Made by a program: the position numbers and the translations under genes. Below the pieces are notes generated by a model that was given only the letters and a program-made list of their open reading frames with translations, was not told the DNA's origin and ran no database searches. From Vanilla planifolia (lineage: Eukaryota > Streptophyta > Magnoliopsida > Asparagales > Orchidaceae): a DNA stretch of 64,000 nt. The stretch lies in contig CM043874.1 of assembly GCA_023846275.1 (NCBI GenBank), positions 29,857,630 to 29,921,629 on the forward strand, given 5' to 3'. Positions within the stretch are counted from its first letter, which is position 1. Each line of letters begins with the position of its first letter. This document shows, piece after piece, positions 25,649 to 38,965 of the stretch.

Positions 25649-28600
25649 TTATCCCAGATTCCTCCTGGGACTGGTCTGGTATTCATCATCCTCTTTGACA
25701 TCAAAGAAGAATTGTGGTAAAGAAGCAACTCGAGGTAGGTGCAATAACAGATCTCCGAAAGAATCCTTCCTCGATATGCTTGAGCTTGTCTGCTTTAAAG
25801 GGAAAACATCATTAGTTTCAGCTTCTGCAGAAGAGATTTCATGTAACGGATTCAACTCGATGGACAACCCTGGAAAGAAACTTGGTTTGCCTTTGTTGCC
25901 ATTATCATCTACAAGAGCGTAAGTTCGAGTGGCTTCCAGGCTTTGGACAGAGGTCGAATCTTTCTGAAGCAGACAGCAAAGGGAGTTAACCTTTGACATG
26001 AGCCTTCGTTCATCGGATGCAGGAGTCGTGTGAGAGTCACTTAGAAGGTAGTTCTTCAGTTCCTCCAGCGTGTCTTTACTTGCTGAGCATTCATGAGAAC
26101 AAAGTTGGCTATTGCATGAGAACAAAGTGGACAAAGATGGTTTTAACTCGGCTAATTTCAACTGCTCCCTTTGGGTAGGGTCCTTCAAGTCTTCATTTCC
26201 ACAACAATCATTTTGATTGACAGAACAAGTATCTGAAAAAAAATGAACCAAATAAACTTAATAAAACAAATGAAAGAGACCACCAGTGTCGGTGCATTTG
26301 CCAGAATCAAGGTTTTAAAATCACACAATAATTATGTTATATCAAAAATTAAGTAGCTAAAGCACAAACAAAAAAAAATTTATAATCAAACAAAATTCAC
26401 CTAGCACAGATATAAACAATTTATACAAAAATTCCTATGTTTGGTTAAAAGGTAAGCAGCATTATTCCAGGTTCTAATCTCTTAGTGGTAAGCAACAAAC
26501 CCAACTTCCTGACATCATATAGTGCGAATCCAGATTTCGGATTTTTTTTCCAAGAAAGCACATTAGACTGGAAACTAAATGCTTCATGCTAAAAGAAAAA
26601 AACAAAAAACATAATAGGGTAAATAAAACAAAAGAAAAACAAGTATGGAAAAAGATACTAACCAAGAGAAATAGATAATTAAATGACACAAGTGCAATCA
26701 AAGGGAAAAGAATAGATAGAACTAATGGACATCGACATGTTGCTTTTCCTTGAATTGAAGCACAAGAAGAACTTTAATAATAGAAAGTAAAGTTTTGTCA
26801 AATTTAGGTATAGATAGTTTCTTTTAGATTTCACATATACCTTGAGTTGGATTTGAAGTAATGAAGAGAAGTTGACAACAAATTGGTTAAAACTAAAATG
26901 AGGCATGGGACAACCAAATAGACATGAACACTAATGCTGGAGAACAATAATGTGTTTGATTATGAATTCTAAGGAAGAATTCTTAACCAAATTTCATAAA
27001 CCTTGATGGCAAGCATGGTTAACAGTAGCAAAAAAAATACTATTAACAAGCGTAAGGCCTGCTGCATTGAAAAGTCATGCTCTCCAAAATGCAAATAAAA
27101 AGCTAGCAAAACTCAAATAATAATTAAACCATTATATAAATCAAATAGATAATGGAAACATTAATCAATAAAGATGCCAGTTCTCTAAATGTACTAAAAG
27201 ATTAAAAAATAACCCTTAAATCATATATCCTATCATCAGAATTTTACTCTAGCAAAGACTGATCTTATCAACAGGAAAAGTAGCAGAAAGAATCAATTAG
27301 ACCAAATCACAAAGAAAAAAGGACAATTACATGCTGTTGAAGCCAGCAGCTACACAGCGGTTCAAACAGAGCACCCACACGAAGTGGCTCAAGCAGTAAA
27401 CCTAAATCTGAAGGATATTTAGACAGGTGGGCAGCCGGTATGCATCAGCACACACATGCGTGTGCATGGCTCTATGGCAACACCTGTGCCCACACATGCA
27501 TGCACATGCTCACACATAGATTAAATGCATTTAACAAATAACCATAAATTGGGATGCCAAAAAATAATTAGTTCAACTGAATAAAGTTCTTAAAAAATGA
27601 TGAAGACATCTCAAATACTCACCTTGTCATTTCCCCAATAAAGAAAATATGATGATGCTGGCTAGAAAGACATTTAACTGTTTGTCAACTTGACAAAATT
27701 CCCAAATGGACAAGATAAAAGATTAACAACCTTAAACACATGCATGGAAAATGCAGAAATAGTAATGATTATTAATCATCAACTTTTGAGTGTGTTGAAA
27801 ATTTGTGAAGGAATCCCAATAGAAATGCAAAATTTCACATCAATCAATCAAACTTCGAATGTGGTTTTAAAAATGATATAAAATTACAAGCAAGGTGAGG
27901 AAAGTTGAGAAATTAGTATTTGAACTTTATATATCCTGAAATATTTTAGGAGCAATCTGTACATTGTCAAGGAGAAAATGCTTAGACATGAATACAAAGA
28001 AAACTTATAAATGTGCACAATGGGCCAAAATTTAGCAGTTTTCATAATTACCTGAACTTGGCGAAGGATCATCCCAATCGCCAATTTCATACTTGACAGA
28101 AATTGCTGGAGCAGCTGAAGATAGCAATTGGTCATGGTGGTCTGAAGCCTTAAGTCTATAATCATTTGTTAGTTTATCAAAACCATGCCCCTTCAACTCA
28201 TCTAAGTCTTCAAAAGCAGAACACTGGGCCTCAAAGTATGGATTATCCACAACTATATCTAGATGCTGACTCAATGCATGTAAGCGCGGATCACACTGTA
28301 TAAGCTTTTCAAAATGCTTGTTTAAAAAGCCTTGAGGACACTGCAGATAATGCCTCCTGCAAGCAATAACAAATCACTGTCAAACGACCAACTCATATAC
28401 CAGCTACAACATAAGAAAAGAATAGAGATTAAAGAAACAAAAAAAAAGGTTTTTCCTTTGGAAGCCCTCTGAAGGGATATTGTACACTCGTAACTAATCA
28501 AAAACAAATGTAGAATCACGAATGGAATTATAAGAGATGCCATTGGGAGATGGATAGAACAAAACCACAAAATTGACAAACCAAAAATATGAATTCAAGT

Positions 28601-31600
28601 AAATTTTGCTAAAACACGGCTTTCCATGTAACCTAACAAAGCAAGTAAAGCTGATGTCATCTCCAAGAAAGACATGCCATCATACAAAAATTAGAAGTGA
28701 CAGCAGACTTAGGGATGCAAGCATCAATGACTAGATACAAATGTAAAAACATCAAGGACAGAAATAAATCAACAAAACAATTGTTTGTGCTGTTCTTGGG
28801 TTCCTCTTTTTCCGTTGTTCTAAGATTTAGAACCACATAACCAACAAGAAAAAAAAGATGAAAAATAAAGCAAAATTATTTCTAACCACTGATACTACAA
28901 TATGCTAGAAGTATACTGAATTCATTTAATTGAAATAATATTAGTCTACTTTTATCCATTGTCATTCATAAACCTTAAACAAAGTTTAGAAGTATTCCCA
29001 TGTGAATTAAAAAATGTCCATGTTCTTTCTTTACTTTTTTTTATCCATCTCTATCCGTCATTTGCTATAAAAAAGCATATAAGATGGTAATCAAGTTATA
29101 TAGGCATCAAAAGAACCAAGCGTATGCATTATTTAGTATAAACTGAAAACCAAACCAAATCGACATTTTTCATTCAGTTTGGTTTGATTTATAATTTTTT
29201 TGTTCAGTTTTCAGTCGAAGAATTGATATTTATGTGTTTTTGGTTCGGCATTTCAATCTAAGAAACCAAACTAACTGAAAAAAATCAAATTAACATATAT
29301 ATTATGTCTTTGTTTAGGTTTTATGATTTGGTTAGCTTTATTCTATGGTTTTTTACTTTAATCCAACCAAAATCTGATTTTGGATCCTAGATTTGAACCA
29401 TTAACCAAATCCAAAAAATAAGTTCAGTTTATTCGTTTCAATGTTGGTATTCAGTTTTTCAGTTTGATTCAATTTTTGGACACTATTTGATTCAGTCTAG
29501 TTTCTAACTTGACTTAAACCAAAATCCATTATTTCAGATAACTGATCAAACCGACAATGCACACTCCTAAAGAGAACAAGTTTACAGTTGGCAATACATA
29601 ATAAATAAGTATAAAGGGAGAGAAAATAAAGAAAATGAGGCCTTGGGTAACCTAGAATATGAAAAAATGAGCAGCAAAAAAACTGGAAAAAAATTCCATC
29701 AATACCACAAACCAAATCATGATTACAAGGCAGCTGACAATTCAGTGGCAAGCCTTCAGTAAGTAGCTAACCCAATATGTTGTGTTCAACACACTAATAT
29801 ATTTTCCATAGACTACCAAATAGTGAAGCTCAGGAAATCTAGTGACATTCCTTCAGTAAATAGCTAATCCAATATGTTGCATACATTTACCGAGGCCTTC
29901 CAATAGTGAAGCTCTGAAAAATTTGACTTTACTGTGGCAGATTAATGTTAACAAATAGCTCATTGCATCTGTTCTACTAAAATCACAAGGCAAACTAAGT
30001 TTTGGTCCTTAAGAAAGGAAATTAAACTAGATGCAATAAAAAAAGGTTATAAAGATGCATAGAATACCAAACTAACCATGATATAAGAATATGGTTTATG
30101 GTGGCCATATTTTAAAATCTCCAAAGGAGTCAAAAAATTCAATTTGGCATTCCATAGTCACAAAAATCACCAATCTCAATTTGAAAATAATACACTAGTT
30201 ACATTCTTGGAAGCTCATCCAACAAAGAACCTATACATGGAGCATTTAACTTAACTCGCAAAGAATAAGATCATGTCTAATGGAACCATAGTAAAGTACT
30301 AACTGCGTCACATATGGATGAATGTTATGGCAAACCTTGCATTAGGTGCCTAATAGGCTAAAGCATTAACAAGCATCATATATAAGGATTATATTGTATT
30401 AATTAATCCAATATTTAACTAAATGATCTTTGATGTGAAGTGCAAATATGATCCAAAACTTAGAAAAAAAAAATGGATCTTTTATTTTGAATACTTATTT
30501 AACCTTTTAAATTGTGCACCAAGATTGTATTCTCCATGAAGATAAAAAATAAAGCTATGTTGTAAGCATTTCTCCAAAAAAAAAAATAATTAAGAGAAAA
30601 GGCAATATATAACAGACAAATTTGCCAGCTAAAACTATAGCAGTATCAAATAGATCAAAACAATCAATACCAGAATAATGAAAAGCAGCATTTTGTCATT
30701 CTTACTATTACAGCGACAACTTAAAAGTCTGACAGAACCTCTATGAGAGTTTTCCATGTGATAATAATAATAATATGGACTTGACAATTCCAATAAAATT
30801 AACTATCTTGTCATTCTTACTCCTATGATAACAATTTAAAAGTCTGACAAAGCGAGATGTTTCCAAGTGATAAGAATATCATGGCTCATAAAATCAGATC
30901 AAATTAACTATCTAATTATGACAAAAAATATGATTTGAATCAGAATAAGTTAAACAATATCAAGAAGAAAATTATTTTTTACCTGTGTCTACTAGCTTGC
31001 CCACCAGTGAAATCTGAGATGGCTTGCCATAATGTATGCTTCCTTGGCTGAGGATTAGTCTCCTTAAAGAAAAGAGGTGGCCTCACTAACTATGTGAGAA
31101 AAAAAAAGGTATTTAAAGCAATGAAAACAATGCATCAGCAAAAAATTCAGTATCACAGAACATAATGCCACAAACCACTATATCTAAGGCTCCTGGTCCA
31201 TCTTCAGGAAAAGTTGCCTTCAGAGCTGCAATTTCAGACCATTGGATTTCAATCTTACTTTTTAGTCCACCTTCAAGAACTTCCCAAACAAGTTTGTGTT
31301 TTGCAAAATAGCACTTCGCAACCAAGTCACCCTCATGCTTTGATACACGCTGTAATCCAAGCAAAAGAAAATCACAGCGGTGTATATCAGGAAGTCTAGC
31401 ACAATGAAAAGCAATAAATATGAAATAGACTTTACCAGTCACATTTCAACAAAAATTCTAAAAACAACCTTAACCAATTTTGGCAGTTTAACATAGCATG
31501 TGATGCCTAATTAAAGTTCTAAAAAAATGGCTTCTTATCACATTATAAGAACATCAAATAAACAAACATATATATATGAATAGTTAGCCATAAAATATGC

Positions 31601-32643
31601 ATAAGAACCTACAAAAGAAAAAGAAAACTATATTAACCAATTACAAACAAAAGGAAGGCTAGTATTTAAAAACAGAATTGAAGCCTCTTTCAGGCATTAA
31701 TTAGAACAGGAGAGCCACAAATGATGCTTATATTCAAATAATCATGGTAATCCAAAACCAAATAAACACAGATTGTCAAAAGGACATGATAAAACTACCT
31801 CCCAGGTACCAATTCTAAGAAGGGAAGCAGGAAAATTTGAAGCTTTCATTTTCTCTGTAGTTCCAGAAATAGCTGTAGATTTGAGATCCTTAATTCCTGT
31901 ATCAAGATTCTCACAGTTTGTGATACAAGAGGCAGAAGAAGAACTTGCTTGATAAAGCCTCATCTGAATTAAGTCCATCAAAGACGGACTCTTCCTTAAC
32001 CGCAGACCCAACGGACTAGGTCCTTCAAGGAGATTATCCTGCACAGAATTGAAAAAATTAAACTAAATCCTAAATCACATTGCTTCAGAACAGTCGCGCA
32101 CCAAAACTTGAAAGCAGCGGAGAAGGGAGTCCGGAATTAAGAAAAACATGCCCCAATTTGGTTTGGGGTTAAGATAACAAACACAATATTTAAACAATCT
32201 TATTCTCAGCCTAATTTTATCCCAACTTATAATATTTTTTTCTTTACAAACCTCATTATCTTGAGATAAATCATATACCAGGGAAGCTGGGATAACTCTT
32301 ATCCCAGCTTACCCGTCTTTCTAACCTCAAATCAAATGACGCCAAATGAACCAAAATACATAACAAGGAACAGGGCAGTTCCAGAAAGTACAAAGGACAC
32401 ATGCGAATAAAAGTAAAATCCGTGTATATTCATATCGTCAAAACAGAAGAAGAAAACAAAAAATTCCATACAGAGCCATCGACTATACACCTTTGGCTAG
32501 TGTATTCCACGAATCGAGCCTATTAACCACTAGAAAGGAAATATACATCCCACTAACTAAAAAAACACAGAATGACATACATGCTGCTTGTCGTGGGCGG
32601 AGCACTTGTGCCGCTTGCCAAGACGCCCGCTCTCGTCCAGCAT
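25649..32643 (-). CDS. ASG1: ASG1-like (ALTERED SEED GERMINATION 1 family) protein, complete, six exons
   Basis: The exons, in transcript order, are 32643-32581, 32038-31799, 31349-31176, 31089-30983, 28356-28052 and 26232-25649. They total 1,473 nt, giving 490 residues plus TAA. Every junction is GT...AG and the frame is kept. An in-frame TAG lies upstream of the chosen ATG. Seen in the product: GLRLRKSPSLMDLIQMRL (about 32-49) and KASNFPASLLRIGTWE (86-101). The most conserved block follows (102-230) with GDLVAKCYFAKHKLVWEVLE, WSEIAALKATFPEDGPGALD, LFFKETNPQPRKHTLWQA and QGFLNKHFEKLIQCDPRL. The tail is Ser-rich and acidic. I recognise this block from Arabidopsis ASG1 (At2g24100) and its paralogue At4g30780; the usual length is about 460-490. 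ASG1 was named from a seed-germination mutant. Biochemical function is unknown and I see no signal peptide, membrane segment or catalytic motif. Introns 4 (2.6 kb) and 5 (1.8 kb) are enlarged and repeat-bearing. Confidence 0.88.
26233..28051 (-). other. intron 5 of the ASG1-like gene
   Basis: An intron of 1.82 kb with donor CAG|GTAATT and acceptor TTTTTCAG|AT. It is AT-rich. It holds a short CA/TG-rich patch near 27,447-27,515 with the self-complementary CACACATGCGTGTG. Small open frames inside it carry no recognisable protein. Confidence 0.8.
28357..30982 (-). other. intron 4 of the ASG1-like gene
   Basis: An intron of 2.63 kb with donor CACAG|GTAAAA and acceptor TTGCTTGCAG|GAGG. It interrupts an AGG codon between the TNPQPRKHTLWQA block and the HFEKLIQCDPRL block. 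It includes a probable MITE-like repeat at 29,140-29,570. No coding sequence was recognised in it. Confidence 0.8.
29140..29570. repeat. AACCAAA/TTTGGTT-rich repeat in intron 4, MITE-like
   Basis: Contains many variants of 'aaccaaacc' on the left and 'ttcagtttggttt' and 'tcagttt' on both strands. It ends with 'aaaccgacaatgcacactcc' at 29,549-29,568. Repeats with this GGTTTGGTTT texture and an end near 'TG-ACACCCCTA' are widespread in plant introns. The inverted character and ~430-bp size suit a degenerate MITE, but no clean terminal inverted repeat was identified. Confidence 0.45.
32140..32350. repeat. TTATCCCA-containing MITE-like repeat in intron 1
   Basis: The region contains repeated and inverted variants of 'ttatccca' and 'gggataa', and 'ggggttaagataa' near its left end. 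It includes a perfect 12-bp inverted repeat, AAGCTGGGATAA (32,284-32,295) and TTATCCCAGCTT (32,299-32,310), with a CTC loop. The right flank reads 'aaatgacgccaaatgaacc'. This pattern is typical of small hAT-like MITEs, though terminal repeats and an 8-bp duplication were not confirmed. Confidence 0.45.
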
Positions 32644-32965
32644 CTCAGCTTTCACAACCAAAGCCTGCCTCTCCTTCTCCAAGCCTGCCCGCAATAAGAA
32701 CTAAACCCTAGAAACCAACTGATTACCCCACCAACTATCAATCCATAAAGCCACTGCCTCTTTCAATTTTCCCCTCTATCCCACTCACCTCTTTCTGGAA
32801 TCAAGCCGAGAAGCCCGATCGTTATTCGCTGGAAGGAGAGTTCCCTAAGGCGTTGATGCCGATAACTGGAGCTTTGCTCTTCAGAGACAGAAAGAGGGAG
32901 GGGGAAACCAGAAAGCCAGGAATCTGGGAGGTGTTTTGATGGAGAGAATAATAATATAATAACCT
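32644..32965 (-). promoter_or_regulatory. 5' leader and core promoter region of the ASG1-like gene
   Basis: GC and CT content rise upstream of the ATG, as in plant 5' UTRs; the CCCCCTCCCTCTTTC stretch on the minus strand ends near 32,893. A TA-rich TTATTATATTATTATT (about 32,963-32,948) could act as a TATA region. AG|GTGAGT at 32,789/32,788 and TTTCTAG near 32,712 could frame a short 5' UTR intron. These are sequence cues only. Confidence 0.35.
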
Positions 32966-32999
32966 TATACCAAATAAATTACATGAAGTAGAGAATGGC

Positions 33000-35040
33000 G
33001 TCTTGAGTCTTTCTTTTTCGTAAGCTCAGCTTTTGTCGCAGCTCGGAATGTCCAGACAAGTGAAGGCAGTACGAGTTAAAACATAATTACGTAGTTACCC
33101 TTTGGTGGTTGGAAATTTGGAATAGTTACATATTCTTTTCCCGCCAGGTGTACGGTCTTTTTTTGTTGGTTTGGGAATTCTTTGAAGTTCGTTTAAAGAA
33201 ATTGTAAAACAATTTATAAAATTATTTATTTTATTAAAGACTTTTAGAAATTATTTTGCCGCCCTTACGTCAGCCTGACTAATTGATCGTTGCAGAACGA
33301 TCTAAAAACCAGACCGTTAGCAATTCTAGCATAATCGGCAAAGTGCCACGTGACAATCTCAAATATATATATATATATGTAAATTCAATCGTTTTTTTTT
33401 CATGAGTACAATGCAAAATTAATATTTCTCTTGCACATTTGTAACGGAGGTAAATTGTGATGAATGAGCAATGCAAACTCACGAACAAAAGAGACATTTA
33501 GGCACTATTAGTGATGTTAAGAGATAAAGTCCAAATCAACTACAATTCATTTGTCCAGATTCATAGCCTATAATGTTATGTCTAAAAATTACTAAAATGA
33601 GTTAGACTTCTAATCACTTACAAAAATAGCATAGTTGATTATCGTGATTCTAGAAAACATGTATAACCAGAGAACAATGTCCTCCACTAGGTATGTTGTG
33701 ATTTCTTTAGTTTTTGTTAAGACCTAAATGATTTAGATGTAAATAACATAAAGAGCAAAGAATAATTATGATAAGAAAAATAATTATTAATTCAAGTAGT
33801 CATTAATCATCAATGAATATATTTTAATTATAAAATTAATAATTAAAACTTAAAATTCAACAACAATAAATTTTTGATAATTCTTGTTTAATTTCAAGAA
33901 TAATAAAAACTTTAATTGTAAAAATCATTTATAATAAATAAAAATATTTAACTTCATGGTTGTTTAAGGAGATAAACTATTATTGACATGAAGTATTTAA
34001 AAACAATCTTTAATATCTATAAAAGAACTCTTTTGAGAGGAAGAAAAGAAAGAGACTTTTAAGAAACTTTATTATAATATTGATAAAAATTCAACATTTC
34101 TCTCTTTTTTTTAAATTTTTTATATCTCTTCCAAGAGTTATATTCAACTTTTTTTTATTTACCAAACAAAAGCTAATGAAGCACTTTAAACCATTGCCAA
34201 TATGATTTTCATCCACTCAAATTCCATGATAAGCATTACTTATTTTGTTTTTTTTCCTTCAAACTGCAAATAATTGTTCAACATCAATAATTACTTTAAT
34301 CCAATAGATACAAAAAAAAAATTGTTGAATTTATGAGTCAACATCTTTGGTGCTCTTATTAAGAATCAAACTAAAGGCATTTCAAATATTAATACTAATC
34401 TAAATAGATAATCAATAAACAACCAACTCAAATTTCTAATTATTGGAGTAATCAATTAGAAGACTATTGACATCCTAAAGGAAATGCAAAAGCATATAAA
34501 AAAGTTAGATAATTATGGGTTATCCAACAACTACCTATATTAGCTACTCAAAATTTGTCAACACCCATTTTGTGATCTCTTCCATTTATCATATTAGCAT
34601 TATCTTCAATACCTTAACCCCCATTTTTTAGTATTTCTCTCACCAATAATTTCTTCATCAATAGTTTTTTAGGCATCTAACATATATTATTGACTAAGAG
34701 AAGCTCCATATGTTACTCTATCTTTTATTTCAATCTCTCCTATGTTTTAAAGGATTCATCATCTATTGTATTTCCTTCAGCATCATAAACACCACCTCAC
34801 TCCTATTTGTATGTTGGATAGTTGATGCCTAAACCCCAAATTCCATCACTAGCTTTGGTTACTCTAGATCTACCTATGCAATTTACTAATTCAAAAATAA
34901 ATAAAAACCCTACTTAATTTTCTTCAAAAATTAGAATAGCACTTATTTTTAATCTAGAAAGCATATTGTGATCACCATGTCATTCAACGATACTAAATGA
35001 CATGCCCATCTCTATATGCAATAGGTTGACTTTGGGTGTA
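33000..35040. other. intergenic DNA, nothing firmly recognised
   Basis: The first ~250 bases carry promoter-like sequence of the minus-strand gene, and a (TA)n run lies at 33,363-33,378. From 33,500 to 35,040 the DNA is AT-rich with transposon-like texture but no identifiable domain. Confidence 0.35.
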
Positions 35041-38000
35041 AACAAGAATTGCCTCCTTGTGAAGGACATAAGCAAAACAAGAGAAGGATGTTGAAGATGA
35101 TGAATTTCTTCACCTAATCAAAGAACTACTCAAGGTTGATCTTAAGCTAAACCAATATTTTCTTAGGTTACTTATGTACAAAAGAACTAGTGATCCAAGG
35201 GATCATAACAATTTTTCAATTGGCAATGAATATGCCCAAGGTTTCAAATTGAATCAAGTACTTGTTTGCAACTATATTACAAAGGCACTCACAGAATTGG
35301 TTGAGCTCCAAGGTCATTCAACTTCCATTGTTAGTTAAGAAAGTGTGTATTACAATGCTTTCACAACTAAGAAGTCACAGAAGGTAAACTAATATCTCTT
35401 TCAAATAAGGTAAAGTCATCAAGAGACAATGCATGATCTTATACATCAATTCCATTTCATGTTCCTTTGCATAGTGTAGCAACAAATTCTCTAAAGGAAG
35501 GATTACTCTTTTAATTTGCATTTAAGGCTAAGATATCAAGGAAGCCACCAACAAATTATGTTGAAATGATGAAGATGACTTAAAAATATATTCAAAGTGA
35601 AGAGATAGATAAGACAATAGAAAATAAGGGATTTTATCTATTTAAATGTTAGAAGGCATCAATCATGAATTTCTTGTTTGTGGATGGCCATATAAATAGT
35701 AAAAATTCAAGATTCAATCTTGCTGAAACATTTCTTGTAGAATAAAACAAGTATATCATAAGAGGGGAAAAGAAAGAGAAGAATTAGGATGATAACCTCT
35801 ACATATCATTTATTAGCCTAAATAAGTACTTTTTGTCATTAGGCATTAAAGAATTTATCCTTTACTTACACTATTATTGATTAGATTGTATGCTTTACCA
35901 CACCAACTTTGATCATGATACTAGTCATTACATAATATTGAGAATCTTAATTTAAAGGTTTTTAGATCATTAATATCTTGAGGATCTTTTTCTTCAAATA
36001 TTAAATTGTTAATAAATAAGAAAAATTCTAATAAGTGGCAAGAAAGGAATATATCAACAAAAGCTTGGATAGCTCTAGCTCAAAAATCTTTTTAAATCTA
36101 GGATGAATAAGAGAAAATAACTATTTAATCCTTATTAAAGGTAAACAATGAAGAGTACATATTAAATATGATTATACAATTATTGAAGAAAATTATAAAA
36201 TTTCTAAGAGGTCATCATGAAAGGAATTTTACACATCTAACATAAGTCGAGACAGTAGGATGTTAGCATGTTACAAGTATAAAGTTTTTAAGAGTCATCT
36301 TTATTAATGTATGTTAATGCTATAAAAATATACCTGAGATACTATGATTCAATGATATTTTAGTGTGAGAGTTACATTCTTTTAAATCATTCATGCATTC
36401 CTTATGAATTAACTTAAGGAATGCATTTCATCTAAGTTATTTTACACATATAAACATACTTTAGAACAGAACAAAGTTAATAGATTACATAGTTCAATTC
36501 ATAAAAATTGGAATTTCAATGAAGTATACATAATTTGTAGTAATCATTCTTGTACAATTACCTTATAGTATAATATAACTTGAGATCGAACAGGGAGTTA
36601 GACATGAGAGATTTTATATTAAGTGGATTGAATTTGCTATTTGTATAAGTATGATACCCTTATTGTATAAGTATTACTATTATTTCTTAAAGCTATTAGT
36701 TGAGCCTTTAAACTTGTGTGCTTCATATAGTATAATATAACATCCTACTTTTATGATCTTATTTATAACACATCAAACAGTAAACAAATTGAGTGATACA
36801 AGTGTGATATGAGGTTTGCCTTTTACATGTGTATGATATCCATGTTACACAAATATGTTATTTGTTTTTCCTAAAAGGTGTGAGATGTATGAAGCTTAAG
36901 GTTTTCATACAATATTATGGTACTCATCACACTTTTACGATTAAATTTAATAGAGAGTGATTGTTTGAGACTTAGATGCAAGAGCATTGAAATTCATCTT
37001 ACAAGTATGACTCCTCTAATGTACTAGTACAATCCTTTATTTGTAGTGAAAATAATAGTTGAGAATGGATTTGTACATGTATGATCCTTGTCATCATACT
37101 ATGTAATTATATAAAACTTAAGAGATGAAAATTTAGATCTTAAGAGTTATGCTATTCATACTTATATGATATACTCATCATATAAGTACAATAGTTTGTT
37201 AAGTAAAAAAAGAGCTAATTAGACCTATTTAATGGATTGCACTATTATATATAACATCATCATATTTTTACTATCCTTAGATCAAACTATATAATTAATT
37301 TAAGATCTATTACTAATGACTAGTTTGATTAGTTTTTAAGATATATTGATTTAGCTATTATAAGTTGTTTAGAGCCATTAGAGAGTATTTATTATAAGGC
37401 TTATAAAAGAAGGTCTTTTCCATTTGGTGTTGTAGGCCCCTTTGAGGTTGTGTTGCAAGGGCCTATAGTTTGATTCTTTGTAAGTCCTTTGGCCCATTAG
37501 TTAAGGTGACTTAACTATGGCAAAACAGGAGAAATTTTAGTGTAAGCATCATTGTTTGGCTAAAGGTAGATGTAGAATTAAGTTTGAATCAAACCATCTA
37601 AAATTTCATAATAATCTTTTTTTAGTTACACCCTCACATAAAAGTGATTTGAAGCTAAATAAGATCTTTTATAACAAATCATATGTTACTATATTACTTA
37701 AATTGATTTAGCTTAAGTTTATAATTTACATAATTCATCTCTTCTCTTGTGTAGATACTATGCTCCAATATTCTAATAATTAGGACTTGAAGCAAAACTT
37801 TTAGTGGCATATCATGAGTTAGGATTTAAATGATTATATGAATAAATATTTAATATGCTAAGAAGTGAAAACCAAACAATAATGACCAAATGGTCTACTA
37901 CAATAACTTCCAATTTTAATGCAAAATGGGAAGACTATTGATGGGCTTTGTTGTATATTTATTAAAGACTATCCAAGGTTATGATTCTATATCAATAATT

Positions 38001-38965
38001 ATGAACAAGCTAGCAAAGTCATTTACTTCTTACTTACAAGGACTATATATTTAATAGAGAGGCTATCGTGTTATATGTCGACCAGATTGTACAATTATAT
38101 AAAGTTCCTAAGATTGCATTTTTTGATAAGGACTCAATTTATATCCCATTTTAGAGAAAGACTCACAAAGCAATAAGGACTTAGTTAAAATTTAGTATAA
38201 TATTTCACCCTCAAACAGATGATTAAATAGAGAAAACTATAAAGACATTAAAGAACATGTTAAGATTATGCATTCTTAATTTTGTTATTAGTTTAAATAA
38301 GCACTTAAAAATGTTGAAATAATAACAAAAACTACCAAGCTAGTATTTAGATACCATCGTTTGAGACATTATAAAACAAGGAATGTCAATAAACATTGTG
38401 TTACTCTATTGAAATTAAAAGCTCTATGATAGAACTTTAGTTGATTGAGGAGACCACTCAAAAGAAGCATATGATTATAAAAGAAATCCAAGACAAAAAC
38501 AAAGAACTTTAATAGTAAACACAAAATATAGAATTCAAAGAGGAAGAACCTATATTCCTTAAGGTGAGTCCAATGAGGAGTGTGACTAGATTTAAGAAAA
38601 GTAGCAAATTGAGTCAAGATATATTGGACTCTTCTAAATTACAAAGAGGATCACTGAGGTTACTTACTAAGAATACATGATGTATTTGACCACTTTGATA
38701 AGGTATATAGTATAGTCTTCACATGTTATGTAATATGATCCATGACTTATGAAAATCCAATCCAATCTAAACTATATTGGGAAGTTAGTATAGATTTTAA
38801 TTAGGAAAATGAAATCATTGAGAATGAAATTCATTCCTATGATCAAAGTATTGTTGAATAATCATAGTGAAATGAAGGCAACATAGGAGATGGATGAGTA
38901 GATGTTCAAAAGATAACTTGTAATATTTTGAATTTTGAAAACAAAGTTTTTGTGAGAGAAGGATG
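35041..38965 (+). pseudogene. Ty3/gypsy retrotransposon remnant, forward (gag and integrase)
   Basis: At about 35,540 a gag-like stretch reads RKPPTNYVEMMKM and then KYIQSEE, matching the gag region before the zinc knuckle. The integrase core begins at 37,941 (MGFVVYLLKTIQGYDSISII for MDFVVGLP...GYDSIWVIV). FHPQTDD lies at about 38,202, followed after a stop by IEKTIKTLKNMLRLCILNF. The integrase C-terminal domain starts at 38,556 (FLKVSPMRGVTRF...SKLSQRYIGLF), continues through MKSLRMKFIPMIKVLLNNHS, and reaches the ATWE-like end near 38,900. Multiple stops and frameshifts are present. The 35.75-37.9 kb interval shows no recognisable RT and looks like an internal deletion or nested LTR material. 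Such elements copy themselves by reverse transcription; this one cannot. Confidence 0.82.

Noticed and set aside
25695-25922. Forward 75-codon frame
   Set aside because: Antisense shadow of ASG1-like exon 6.
28322-29751. Reverse open frames of 84-85 codons inside intron 4
   Set aside because: They lie in intronic sequence, the first overlapping the acceptor of exon 5; no conserved motif.
31214-31399. Forward 61-codon frame
   Set aside because: Antisense shadow of ASG1-like exon 3.
32493-32711. Forward 72-codon frame overlapping the ASG1 first exon
   Set aside because: Antisense of exon 1 and the 5' leader; no homology, while the minus strand splices correctly into a full protein.
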